From assembly GCF_900106555.1 (NCBI RefSeq), contig NZ_FNOE01000001.1:124001-188000 (forward strand): a stretch of 64,000 nt of DNA. The letters run 5' to 3'. Source of the DNA: Nitrosomonas oligotropha. Its GTDB lineage: Bacteria; Pseudomonadota; Gammaproteobacteria; Burkholderiales; Nitrosomonadaceae. The notes below the pieces were generated by a model, which worked only from the letters and a program-made list of their open reading frames with translations, searched no databases and was not told the DNA's origin. The translations under genes were made by a program, and so were the position numbers. Positions within the stretch are counted from its first letter, which is position 1; the number at the start of each line of letters is the position of its first letter. Shown here one piece after another: positions 30,385-41,874 of the stretch.

Positions 30385-31500
30385 ATGCTTTTAATTAAAA
30401 CCAATCGAGATACGTTGCTAAAACCGTTGCAAACGGTTACCGGAATTGTCGAACGACGTCAGACATTACCCATCCTATCAAACGTGCTGATCCGGCAAAA
30501 TGCGGAAAAGACCTCTTTTTTGACCACTGATCTGGAAATACAAATCAAAACGATTGCAACCCTTGATTTGTTGCCCAAACAGGATTTTTCCTTAACGGTT
30601 TCCGCAAAAAAACTGCAGGATATTTTGCGTTCGCTATCCGCCGATGCCGAAGTGACATTAACCCGGCAAGACGATCATCTCTACGTCAAATCGGGCAAAA
30701 GCGCGTTCAATCTGCAAATACTTCCGGCGGAAGACTTTCCGGAAGTTGCTGAGGAAGCTGAATCGGAAGATGCAATTACGCTGAAACAAAAAGAATTAAA
30801 AGACTTGTTGCACCATGTCCAGTTTGCCGTCGCGCAACAAGACATCCGTTATTACCTGAACGGTCTTTTGTTATTGACGGATAACAAGCAATTTATCAGT
30901 GTCGGCACCGACGGGCATCGTCTGGCTTACATCGCAGCGGCATTGGATAAAGCACAGAAAAAACAGGAAGTCATCCTGCCACGCAAGGCTGTGTATGAAC
31001 TATCCAAACTGCTCGAAGACAGCGAAGAGCCGGTGACCATTGAATACTTCCAGAACAAGGTGCGGTTTTCCTTTTCAGGCATTGTCCTGACGTCCAAAGT
31101 CATCGACGGTAAGTTTCCCGACTACAACCGCGTTATCCCGACCCGGAACAACAAACAGTTTGAAATTAGCCGCCAAACCTTCTTGCAAGCGTTGCAACGC
31201 GTATCGATATTGTCTAATCAAAGCGAAAAATTCCGTGGCGTGCGTTTAATCGTCAGTGAAAATAACCTGCGTATCGTTTGCAAAAACAACGAACAGGAAG
31301 AAGCTGAAGAGGAACTGGAAATCAACTACCGTGAAGAAGCAGTAGATATCAGCTTGAACATCACCTATCTGCTCGATTTATTGAACAATATCGATAGCGA
31401 AACCGTGCTGTGCGCGTTTGAAAATGCCAATAGCAGCGTGCTGATCACAATACCTGGGAACGATGCGTTTAAATATATCGTCATGCCGATGAGAATTTAA
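30385..31500 (+). CDS. dnaN: DNA polymerase III beta sliding clamp DnaN
   Basis: Sliding clamp, 371 residues. It starts MLLIKTNRDTLLKPLQTVTGIVERRQTLPILSNVLI, which is typical, and contains VGTDGHRLAYI and the three related clamp domains; it ends with KYIVMPMRI, the normal C-terminus. It lies between the oriC gap and gyrB. The 83-bp gap after it holds no recF, which many proteobacteria have here. Confidence 0.98.
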   Translation: MLLIKTNRDTLLKPLQTVTGIVERRQTLPILSNVLIRQNAEKTSFLTTDLEIQIKTIATLDLLPKQDFSLTVSAKKLQDILRSLSADAEVTLTRQDDHLYVKSGKSAFNLQILPAEDFPEVAEEAESEDAITLKQKELKDLLHHVQFAVAQQDIRYYLNGLLLLTDNKQFISVGTDGHRLAYIAAALDKAQKKQEVILPRKAVYELSKLLEDSEEPVTIEYFQNKVRFSFSGIVLTSKVIDGKFPDYNRVIPTRNNKQFEISRQTFLQALQRVSILSNQSEKFRGVRLIVSENNLRIVCKNNEQEEAEEELEINYREEAVDISLNITYLLDLLNNIDSETVLCAFENANSSVLITIPGNDAFKYIVMPMRI

Positions 31501-31580
31501 CCGCATGTGAGCAAGAACTCAGCAAAATCTGCAACTATCGAAGTCATTCCCTGCAACGTACATAACCCTGAAAATCCTGA

Positions 31581-34004
<2,424 letters not shown>

Positions 34005-34125
34005 TCTCTTCCGGGTTTAATTCCCTGTCCCTTGGGGCGGGGTCATTCATTGATGATTGAGTAGAAACTAATGATCTATAAGTAAGATAGGGCTTATGGG
34101 CTCGTAGTCAAACACAATTGAGGAT

Positions 34126-35313
34126 ATGTTCACTATGAACCCAGCAACAAAAGATACTCTCGCCCAACTCGACAATCTTCTCGCAGCAAGCAATCAGTCA
34201 TGGCTATTCGGCGCTGGGATCAGTCTTGACGCTGGGATTCCCCTTATGGGGCCGCTAACGGATCGTGTACTCACTTTGGCAGAAACAGAAGAAGAGCCAA
34301 ACGACATTAAGGTTCTTCAGTTTGTGAAAAGTCAGCTTTCTGATAACTCGCATATCGAACACATCTTGAGTCAGCTCGGGGATCACCGTGCGATTGCTGA
34401 TCGATCCAAGGACAAGACCGTCGTATTCGACAGCGTAACTCTCTCGGTAGATGAACTCGATAAACTCCACCAAAAGATTCTGACATGGATTGCTGAGACT
34501 ATTCGATGGGGATATAAGCCTGCTAACCCTAGTGTGGGCCAGGAGGTGATCGGAACACATGCGAACCGGATCGTCGTTATCGACCACCATTCAGCATTTG
34601 TTTCTGCTCTGTTCAATCGAAGTCAAGCGGGGGTCGCGGAGCGGCGGAGAGCAGTGCGACTGTTCACAACCAACTATGACACGCTCCTTGAGGATGCGCT
34701 TGCACTCGGTGGCTTCTCCTACTGGGACGGCTTCTCAGGTGGTGCTGTAGCATACAGAAGCCACAGATATGGTGACGAAGAACCAAGCCTCGGAGATCGT
34801 GCCCATATAATTAAACTTCACGGGTCGATCGACTGGCATTTAGGGGAAGATGATCGTGTCTGGCGAGTTCGCGACGGCGACCTATATCCAAAGAGGGCTT
34901 CTCGTGTTCTCATTTACCCGCAATCGACTAAATACCTGGCGACTCAAAGGGACCCGTTCGCTGCCCAATTTGACCTTTTTCGCCGAGCACTTAGCGCGAG
35001 GGAGGAGAATGTTCTTGCAACCTGCGGATACAGCTTTGGGGACGAGCACATTAACCAAGAGATTGAACTAGCGCTTCAACGCCCGGAAAACAAAACAACG
35101 GTTCTCGCCTTCGCTCCGAGCCTCAATTCCACTCTTGAAAGATGGAGGACTGGACCGTGGGGCAAACGGGTCTATGTCATTACCGGAGATGGCTTGTATG
35201 TCGGCGCGGACGGTCCTCATTCATCTCCGACTGCCCAAGCAAAACGAGATTGGTGGACGTTTGCTGGAGTCACCAAAATGCTAAACAGTGGAGCGGGGGC
35301 CAGCGTGCTATGA
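34126..35313 (+). CDS. SIR2-like NAD-dependent defence protein
   Basis: A SIR2-domain protein of 395 residues, likely an NAD(P)-hydrolysing effector of a SIR2-HerA anti-phage system. The NAD-binding pattern is complete: FGAGISLDAGIP near residue 30, TTNYDTLLED, IKLHGSIDW and GYSFGDEHIN. The stop codon overlaps the start of the HerA gene by 4 bp (ATGA at 35310), a tight coupling known for such pairs. The ATG at 34126 is preceded by GAGG only 2 nt away; ATG 34135 is an alternative. SIR2 plus HerA has been reported as a defence pair (Nezha/SIR2-HerA). Whether this one is active is inferred. Confidence 0.9.
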   Translation: MFTMNPATKDTLAQLDNLLAASNQSWLFGAGISLDAGIPLMGPLTDRVLTLAETEEEPNDIKVLQFVKSQLSDNSHIEHILSQLGDHRAIADRSKDKTVVFDSVTLSVDELDKLHQKILTWIAETIRWGYKPANPSVGQEVIGTHANRIVVIDHHSAFVSALFNRSQAGVAERRRAVRLFTTNYDTLLEDALALGGFSYWDGFSGGAVAYRSHRYGDEEPSLGDRAHIIKLHGSIDWHLGEDDRVWRVRDGDLYPKRASRVLIYPQSTKYLATQRDPFAAQFDLFRRALSAREENVLATCGYSFGDEHINQEIELALQRPENKTTVLAFAPSLNSTLERWRTGPWGKRVYVITGDGLYVGADGPHSSPTAQAKRDWWTFAGVTKMLNSGAGASVL

Positions 35314-37160
35314 ACAGATTTGATCTTATTTCTGACCTCAAGATCGGTCACATCGTCGAAGTGTCTGGAACTACGATTCGTGTAGAGTTATCTGGCGATG
35401 TCACGGAGCTCACCCGAACTTACGAAGGTCGGGTCTACCCCATAGGACAGATAGGAAGTATCGTCAAAGTACATTTCGGAAGACGTCTCGTGTTCGGATT
35501 TGTGACCTTGTTGCGCATGCGTTCCGAGGAGTTGCTTGAGATCGCTAAGCCCATTCCGCCGGATGCTGATCAACGACTGATGGAGGTCGAACTGTTTGCC
35601 GAAGGGGTCTGGAACGCAGCGGACCAAAAACTTCGGTTCGTCCGGGGCGTTACAACTTATCCGCTGCCCCGTCAAAGCGTGCACCTGCTGACTCGCGAAG
35701 AGACCGTTCAGATTTATTCTGCTGCTGAAGGACAGCAGAATGAAGGCGAATATAGCCCACTTGTTCCATTTGCTTATTACGTCGGTGCGGACAATGCCAT
35801 CTGTCGAGCAAACGTAGATAAAATGTTTGGTATGCATTGCGCTGTGCTCGGCTCGACGGGATCGGGAAAGTCTGGAGCAGTTGCCGCTTTACTTCACAGC
35901 ATGCTGGATCACAGACCAGAGCTGAACAAAGCTTGTCATCCACGAATACTTGTTATTGATCCCCACGGAGAATACGGGCAGGCATTCAAGGAGCGTGCGA
36001 TCGTTTATCGTGCGTACGATCCACTTGGAAACGAAGAGACGACCGGCGCTCCGATCTGCCTTCCCTACTGGCTGATGTCGGCTGATGAATTCAGAACGTT
36101 GGTTATTGGAAAAACTGAGCAGGAAGCGACTTCCCAGAATAATATCGTCTACAAGGCGATCACCTATGCCCGTATGGTAACGGCAAAACTTGTAGATCCC
36201 TCGCCGACCGCATTTGGTGGGGTAGCACCTGCCGATGGCCTTGACCATGATGCACCAAGGCCCAAAGAGGGAGTGACGCATGAACAGTTGATTGAATTTG
36301 ATCACGATAAACCACGGCCATTTAGCCTTGAAGAGTTTTACAACCACATTTTTTATTTGCAGGCAGCTCGCGTTCAGGGTACCCAACTTCAGAATGTTAC
36401 GGCTTCTGATTTCGCAACAAAATTTAAATCCATCTTGGATAAACTCTCAGTATTGAGACGTGATCCACGGATTCGTTTCATGATGCGGGATTGGAACGAT
36501 CAGAGTCCTTCGCTTGAGCACATTATTGCTCAGTTAGTCGGACAGATCCAAAGTGACGGTGGTGTCGATCAAGATATTCGAATTCTAGATATTTCGGGGC
36601 TTCCAAATGAAGTGGCTGGGCCACTTGCAGCCATGTTAGCCCGTCTATTATTTCAGTATAAGGTTTACCAAACAACTGACGAGAGAAAGCGCGACCCAGT
36701 TGTCCTTGTTTGTGAAGAAGCTCATCGATATGTGCCCGACAGAGGCGAGGCCGAATATGCAGCGGCTCAAACCGCTATACGACGAATCGCTCGTGAAGGG
36801 CGAAAATATGGAATTGGGTTAATGCTCGTTAGCCAGAGACCTGCAGACGTTGAAAGCACAGTGATTTCCCAGTGTGGGACTTGGCTCGTTTTGAGGCTTA
36901 CGAATGCAGCAGACCAACAACATGTTTCTCGTTTCTTGCCGGATGGCCTGTCTGGAATGACGAAAGCTTTGCCGAATCTTGCTCAGCAAGAGGCGATCTT
37001 TGTCGGGGAGGGAGCCTCAATGCCTGCGAGGGTTCGAATTCGTGATCTTACAGACGACCAACTTCCAAAGTCGGAGACTGCAAAATTTGCGAAGGGTTGG
37101 ACTCTGGATCGTTTAACCGAGGCTGAAATTGCTAAGATCGCGAAACGGATGGCTGGATAA
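35310..37160 (+). CDS. HerA-like helicase/translocase of the SIR2-HerA system
   Basis: ATPase of 616 residues from the FtsK/HerA superfamily. An N-terminal HAS-barrel (IGHIVEVSGTTIRVELS onward) is followed by Walker A GSTGSGKSGA, Walker B VVLVCEEAHRY and the HerA-specific segments REGRKYGIGLMLVSQRP and ISQCGTWLVLRLTNAADQQHV. The start is set at ATG 35310, which overlaps the SIR2 stop; an upstream in-frame ORF extends into the SIR2 gene and is not real. HerA hexamers are reported to assemble with SIR2 dodecamers for NAD depletion or DNA cleavage. Codon use with many AGA/CGA/CTT is unlike the housekeeping neighbours. Confidence 0.92.
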   Translation: MNRFDLISDLKIGHIVEVSGTTIRVELSGDVTELTRTYEGRVYPIGQIGSIVKVHFGRRLVFGFVTLLRMRSEELLEIAKPIPPDADQRLMEVELFAEGVWNAADQKLRFVRGVTTYPLPRQSVHLLTREETVQIYSAAEGQQNEGEYSPLVPFAYYVGADNAICRANVDKMFGMHCAVLGSTGSGKSGAVAALLHSMLDHRPELNKACHPRILVIDPHGEYGQAFKERAIVYRAYDPLGNEETTGAPICLPYWLMSADEFRTLVIGKTEQEATSQNNIVYKAITYARMVTAKLVDPSPTAFGGVAPADGLDHDAPRPKEGVTHEQLIEFDHDKPRPFSLEEFYNHIFYLQAARVQGTQLQNVTASDFATKFKSILDKLSVLRRDPRIRFMMRDWNDQSPSLEHIIAQLVGQIQSDGGVDQDIRILDISGLPNEVAGPLAAMLARLLFQYKVYQTTDERKRDPVVLVCEEAHRYVPDRGEAEYAAAQTAIRRIAREGRKYGIGLMLVSQRPADVESTVISQCGTWLVLRLTNAADQQHVSRFLPDGLSGMTKALPNLAQQEAIFVGEGASMPARVRIRDLTDDQLPKSETAKFAKGWTLDRLTEAEIAKIAKRMAG

Positions 37161-37257
37161 GTTTGTTCTCAAGAGGGTTACACATTAACTTTTTACGCTT
37201 TGAAGTAATGTGCTGAAGTTAGCCTTGCCGGGGATATCATGTCTATTCATATCTCTA

Positions 37258-37288
37258 ATTGGCGCAAATTTTGACAAATCGCGCCAAT
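37258..37288. promoter_or_regulatory. Operator-like inverted repeat 1 upstream of the Fic gene
   Basis: ATTGGCGC and GCGCCAAT, an exact 8-bp inverted repeat with a 15-bp centre, 53 bp upstream of the Fic start codon. The same half-site occurs in the second repeat at 37300-37330, which suggests a dimeric regulator. Confidence 0.6.
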
Positions 37289-37299
37289 AAAGTTAATCT

Positions 37300-37330
37300 T
37301 TTGGCACAATAATCTTTCTATTGCGCCAAA
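37300..37330. promoter_or_regulatory. Operator-like inverted repeat 2 upstream of the Fic gene
   Basis: TTTGGCACAATA at 37300-37311 and TATTGCGCCAAA at 37319-37330 match in inverse at 11 of 12 positions, with a 7-bp centre. It ends 10 bp before the Fic start codon. The Fic protein begins with a winged-helix-like segment, so self-regulation at these two sites is likely. Confidence 0.6.
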
Positions 37331-37340
37331 TAATCTTGTT

Positions 37341-38747
37341 ATGCCTAAAAAACTGCCTGATGATCTGAGCGAGCGGATCGAAGCCGAGATTGTTCGGTAC
37401 ATCGAAGGTGTCGGTATTGACGAGCTGCATGCGACATTGGCGCAGATAGTCAGCCGCCGCACGTTGCAGCGCCGTCTTGCAAACCTGATTGAACAGAAGA
37501 GAGTGTTTACCTTCGGTAAAGGTCCCGGGCTACGTTACCGCCAATCCCAAATAATCGACGCCCAGACGTATGAACCGGCTTTAGCCGCGAATTCGCCGAG
37601 CACCGAAGTTGATATCCCGGTATCTCTGGAAGGGGAAGAGATCCGGCGCTATGTGCGTCAGTCCCGGCAACAGCGGGCGCCGGTCAGTTACAAGCAGTCT
37701 TTTCTGGAGCAATACACCCCTAACAGTACGGCCTATCTCCCCGAATCCCTGCGTGTGCAATTGCACAACCTCGGTCGTCCGGGCGCGTCGTCTGTTGAAG
37801 ATGCTCCGGCGGGTACTTTTGCCCGCGACATTCTCAATCGTCTGTTGATCGATCTCTCCTGGGCCTCGTCTCAACTCGAAGGCAATACCTATTCGCGGCT
37901 CGATACCGAACGACTGATCGAATACGGGCAAGCCGCCGCGGGAAAGGATGCGCTGGAAACCCAGATGATCCTTAATCATAAAGCGGCGATTGAATATCTG
38001 GTACGCGATACCGAGCATGTGGGTGTTAATCCTGAAACCGTGATTGCGTTGCATGCCTTTTTGTCGGATGGCCTCATGCCCGACCCGGCTACTTGCGGCC
38101 GCTTGCGTAACCGGCCGGTCGAAATCGGCGGAAGTGTCTATTTGCCGGTTGCCCTGCCGCAGCGTATCGAAGAGTTGTTCGGTGTCATTATCGAGATGGC
38201 GGGTGAAATTCTCGATCCCTTTGAGCAGGCTTTCTTTCTGATGGTGCATCTGCCCTACCTGCAACCGTTCGAGGACGTCAATAAACGCGTTTCCCGGCTG
38301 GCCGCGAATATTCCTTTTATCCGGCACAACCTCTCGCCGCTGTCCTTCATCGACGTTGCTGCGAAGGATTACATTGAAGCTCTGCTCGGTGTCTATGAAC
38401 TTAATCGTGTGGAATTGCTACGCGACATCTTTGTGCGTGCCTATGAACGTTCCTGCCAGCAATACGTCGCCGTGCGGCAGCAGTTAATCCCGCCAGATGC
38501 CGTGCGTCTGCGCTATCGTACCCAATTGTCAGCGCTAGTCGCGGCCATTATCCGCAGTGGCGCTAAAGCCGACTTAGCTGTGATCCGCGCCCAGGTGCCC
38601 GGTACCGTGGTTGAGGCCGATCGTGAGCGCTTCGTTGCGTTGGCGATGGAGGAATTTCAGAATCTGCATTCCGGTAATGCCATTCGATTCGGCCTGCGGC
38701 CGTTAGAATTTGCAGTCTGGCAGGAAAAGAATACCGACGAAAATTGA
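37341..38747 (+). CDS. Fic-family protein with winged-helix N-terminus and atypical QPF motif
   Basis: A 468-residue Fic-fold protein. The first 75 residues form a helix-turn-helix-like region (ELHATLAQIVSRRTLQRRLAN, then RVFTFGKGPGLRYR). An inhibitory helix motif SSQLEGN is present at about residue 178. The core motif reads QPFEDVNKRVSRLAAN where AMPylating Fic enzymes have HPFxDGNGR: catalytic His is replaced by Gln, and Gly-Asn-Gly by Val-Asn-Lys. It may therefore lack AMP transfer or use other chemistry. The C-terminal 100 residues are helical and unassigned. It lies after the SIR2-HerA pair with two operator palindromes before it. Confidence 0.85.
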   Translation: MPKKLPDDLSERIEAEIVRYIEGVGIDELHATLAQIVSRRTLQRRLANLIEQKRVFTFGKGPGLRYRQSQIIDAQTYEPALAANSPSTEVDIPVSLEGEEIRRYVRQSRQQRAPVSYKQSFLEQYTPNSTAYLPESLRVQLHNLGRPGASSVEDAPAGTFARDILNRLLIDLSWASSQLEGNTYSRLDTERLIEYGQAAAGKDALETQMILNHKAAIEYLVRDTEHVGVNPETVIALHAFLSDGLMPDPATCGRLRNRPVEIGGSVYLPVALPQRIEELFGVIIEMAGEILDPFEQAFFLMVHLPYLQPFEDVNKRVSRLAANIPFIRHNLSPLSFIDVAAKDYIEALLGVYELNRVELLRDIFVRAYERSCQQYVAVRQQLIPPDAVRLRYRTQLSALVAAIIRSGAKADLAVIRAQVPGTVVEADRERFVALAMEEFQNLHSGNAIRFGLRPLEFAVWQEKNTDEN

Positions 38748-38813
38748 ATTGCAGCTCAAGACACACCAGCCTATTCTTGTGAAAAAATATTTGCTGAAAC
38801 AGGAGATCAATTA

Positions 38814-39872
38814 ATGAAAAAGCAATTTATCAATCTAAAACTTTTATTTGTACCGCTGGCATTCGCTTTGGCATACAACGTTTCCCATGCCATGCCCGGC
38901 ATGCACGATTCCGGCAGCGGCGCGGCGACGGAGCATCCGCGCGTGTCGAACAGCATCGGCGGGAAAATCAATACATCTGGGTCGGAGATGGAGATTACTT
39001 ATAGCGCCGATGGCAAAACGGCGATTTTTGTGTCGACTCGCGAAGGTAGTGTTCAGTCGCCCGGCGGTCATTACAGTTTCGATATCTGGATGTCGCATTG
39101 GGTCGATGGTGAGTGGCAGAAGCCGGTTCATTTGGGGCCGGGGATCAATCCGAAGGTGGGGCCGAACATTAATACTTCGGCGTGGGAGCTGGAGCCGAGT
39201 TTTTCCGATGACGGCAACGCGATTTATTTTACTCGCTACGAGGCGGGCAATATGTTGTCCGGCGATTTGTATGTGGTGCAAAAAGTCGATGGCGTGTGGC
39301 AAGCGGCCAGAAACTGGAATGACGTACCGGAGCTGCCGAGCATCAATACTTCGACAGGCGAGGAACATTGCCCGATTATCGCGTCCGATAGTTTGATTTA
39401 TTTCAGCTACCACCAGCCAGGCGTGACGCAGGACAGCGATATCTGGAAGGTCGAGAAGAAAGACGGTGTGTGGCAGAAGCCTGAGAGCCTGGGGCCGAAG
39501 ATCAATTCACCGCAGCGCGACCATATGCATTGGACGGGGTTATCGAAGGACGGTAAAAGCTTGGTCATCACCAGTATGCGCACCGATTTGGGTTCGCGCG
39601 GCGGTCATGACGAATGGATTGCCCGGCAAAATGCCAATGGTGAATGGCAGGAGCCAGTGAATCTCGGTGATGCGGTTAACACTGGCGGCGAGGATATGTG
39701 CTGGACGTTCACGCCGGATGGCAAGCAATTCACCGGTAGCTGGGGGCCGCACAGCACGTACGATATGGATCTCCGCTCGATTAATAAAAGCGATGTGCCG
39801 CTGCTGAAGGGCTTTGAGCCGATCGGCCCACCGCCTAATTTGCTGAAAAGCGGTGCAACAAAAGCGAACTGA
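38814..39872 (+). CDS. Secreted PD40-type beta-propeller protein (TolB-like)
   Basis: Exported protein of 352 residues. A signal peptide (LFVPLAFALAYNVSHA) is followed by a Met/His-rich start (MPGMHDSGSG) and several PD40 blades: YSADGKTAIFVSTREG, FSDDGNAIYFTRYEAG, LSKDGKSLVITSMRTD and FTPDGKQFTGSWG. TolB-like propellers usually bind peptides or proteins in the periplasm. GGAG lies 8 nt before the ATG. The true function is unknown. A strong terminator follows at 39901. Confidence 0.85.
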   Translation: MKKQFINLKLLFVPLAFALAYNVSHAMPGMHDSGSGAATEHPRVSNSIGGKINTSGSEMEITYSADGKTAIFVSTREGSVQSPGGHYSFDIWMSHWVDGEWQKPVHLGPGINPKVGPNINTSAWELEPSFSDDGNAIYFTRYEAGNMLSGDLYVVQKVDGVWQAARNWNDVPELPSINTSTGEEHCPIIASDSLIYFSYHQPGVTQDSDIWKVEKKDGVWQKPESLGPKINSPQRDHMHWTGLSKDGKSLVITSMRTDLGSRGGHDEWIARQNANGEWQEPVNLGDAVNTGGEDMCWTFTPDGKQFTGSWGPHSTYDMDLRSINKSDVPLLKGFEPIGPPPNLLKSGATKAN

Positions 39873-39900
39873 TCAGTTGTTGCAACGGAAAGAATGGAAT

Positions 39901-39930
39901 GCGCCGGTGTGATCAAGACCGGCGCGTTTT
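39901..39930 (+). terminator. Rho-independent terminator
   Basis: GCGCCGGT and ACCGGCGC form an 8-bp GC-rich stem with a 9-nt loop, followed by GTTTT. It ends the beta-propeller transcript and lies 10 bp before the end of the convergent bipA gene. Confidence 0.8.
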
Positions 39931-39940
39931 AGATCAGCTA

Positions 39941-41755
39941 TTAAGCAGCCGCGCGTGAAGCACGTTTGCGTTCATGCTCGAGCAAAAAGCGTTTACGGAT
40001 GCGGATGGTTTGCGGCGTGATTTCGACCAGTTCGTCGTCGGCGATGAATTCAATCGCGGATTCCAACGTCAGCTGAATCGGCGGGATTAACGTCACGGCT
40101 TCGTCAGTGCCGGAGGCGCGGATGTTGGTCAATTGCTTGCCTTTGATCGGATTGACCACCAAGTCGTTATCGCGGGTGTGAATGCCGATCACCATGCCTT
40201 CGTACAGGCGGTCGCCGGGGCTGACGAACATGCGGCCGCGGTCTTGCAGTTTCCATAACGCATAGGCGACGGCTTCCCCCAGTTCGGCGGAAATCAGCAC
40301 GCCGTTTCTGCGCGGCGGGATTTCCGGGCGCATCGGGGCGAATTCGTCGAATACATGGCTCATCAAGCCGGTGCCGCGTGTCATGGTCATGAATTCGGAT
40401 TGAAAACCGATCAGACCGCGCGCCGGAATGCGGTAATCCAGCCGTACGCGGCCTTTGGCATCCGACACCATATCTTGCAAATCGCCGCGGCGTGCGCCCA
40501 AGGCTTCCATCACCGCACCTTGATTGGCTTCGTCGACGTCGACGGTGAGCATTTCAAACGGCTCGCATTTGACGCCGTCGATCTCGCGGATCACCACGTG
40601 CGGGCGCGATACTGCCAGCTCGTAGCCTTCGCGGCGCATATTTTCCAGCAGAATGGTCAGGTGCAATTCGCCGCGTCCGGAAATCAGAAACGAATCGGTC
40701 TCGTTGGTTTCTTCCATACGCAGCGCGACGTTGGTCAGCAATTCTTTTTCCAGACGTTCGCGCAATTGGCGGCTGGTGACGAATTTGCCTTCCTGGCCGG
40801 CGAATGGTGAGGTGTTGACCTGGAACGTCATGGTCAGGGTTGGTTCATCAACAGCGAGAACCGGCAGCGCTTCGGGTTTGTCGACATCGGCCAGTGTGGC
40901 ACCGATACTGAGTTCGTCCACGCCGTTGATCAGCACGATGTCACCGGCCAAGGCTTCTTTCATTTGAATCCGTTCCAGACCCTGGAAGCCGAGCACTTGA
41001 TTGACTTTGGCTTTTTTCGGCGGCTTATCGCCCATTAACACCATGACTTCCTGACCGGGTCTCAGTTTACCGCGGCGGATACGGCCAATGCCGATACGGC
41101 CGACGAAACTGGAATAATCCAGCGCGCTGATTTGCAGTTGCAAGGGCTCATCGGGATTTTCATCGGGAGCGGGGACATAGTTGAGGATGGTGTCAAACAA
41201 CGGACGCATGTCCGTGCTGGGTTTTTCAATATTCAGCGTGGCAAAACCATTCAACGCCGAAGCATACACGACCGGGAAATCAAGCTGCTCGTCACTGGCG
41301 CCCAGTTTGTCGAACAAATCAAATGTTTGATCGACCACCCAATCGGCACGCGCGCCGGGGCGGTCAATCTTGTTGATCACGACAATCGGACGCAATCCCA
41401 ACGCCAGCGCCTTTTTGGTGACAAAACGGGTTTGCGGCATCGGGCCTTCTACGGCATCGACCAACAGCAAAACGCCGTCGACCATCGACAGCACGCGCTC
41501 GACTTCACCGCCGAAGTCCGCATGGCCGGGGGTGTCGACAATATTGATGTGAACCCCTTCATAGTCGATGGCGCAATTCTTGGCTAAAATGGTAATACCG
41601 CGCTCGCGTTCAATATCGTTGGAATCCATCACACGGTCAGAAATTTGCTGGTGTGCGGCAAAGGTGCCGGCTTGATGCAACAGTTTGTCAACCATCGTGG
41701 TTTTGCCATGGTCAACGTGAGCGATGATGGCGATATTGCGGATCGGGCGAGACAT
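39941..41755 (-). CDS. typA: Ribosome-associated GTPase BipA/TypA
   Basis: Translational GTPase of 604 residues, involved in 50S assembly and stress adaptation. G1 [16 protein letters not shown]3 [15 protein letters not shown] and G4 [13 protein letters not shown] are visible, followed by the EF-G-like domain III/V and the TypA-specific C-terminal domain ([25 protein letters not shown]). It is a single-gene unit, convergent with the beta-propeller gene. Confidence 0.97.
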   Translation of the reverse strand: MSRPIRNIAIIAHVDHGKTTMVDKLLHQAGTFAAHQQISDRVMDSNDIERERGITILAKNCAIDYEGVHINIVDTPGHADFGGEVERVLSMVDGVLLLVDAVEGPMPQTRFVTKKALALGLRPIVVINKIDRPGARADWVVDQTFDLFDKLGASDEQLDFPVVYASALNGFATLNIEKPSTDMRPLFDTILNYVPAPDENPDEPLQLQISALDYSSFVGRIGIGRIRRGKLRPGQEVMVLMGDKPPKKAKVNQVLGFQGLERIQMKEALAGDIVLINGVDELSIGATLADVDKPEALPVLAVDEPTLTMTFQVNTSPFAGQEGKFVTSRQLRERLEKELLTNVALRMEETNETDSFLISGRGELHLTILLENMRREGYELAVSRPHVVIREIDGVKCEPFEMLTVDVDEANQGAVMEALGARRGDLQDMVSDAKGRVRLDYRIPARGLIGFQSEFMTMTRGTGLMSHVFDEFAPMRPEIPPRRNGVLISAELGEAVAYALWKLQDRGRMFVSPGDRLYEGMVIGIHTRDNDLVVNPIKGKQLTNIRASGTDEAVTLIPPIQLTLESAIEFIADDELVEITPQTIRIRKRFLLEHERKRASRAAA

Positions 41756-41874
41756 AAATAATTCCTCAAAAAATAAGCTTTTAGTTGTTGCGGCGGGGGC
41801 GGTATTATAGCAGCCGTAGCGTGAAAATGGCTAATTTTCCATTAACTTAATAGAATCTTCAGAGACAACGTTCC

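Noticed and set aside
35142-35309. Upstream extension of the HerA frame
   Set aside because: It lies inside the SIR2 gene; ATG 35310 overlaps the SIR2 stop in a typical coupled arrangement.
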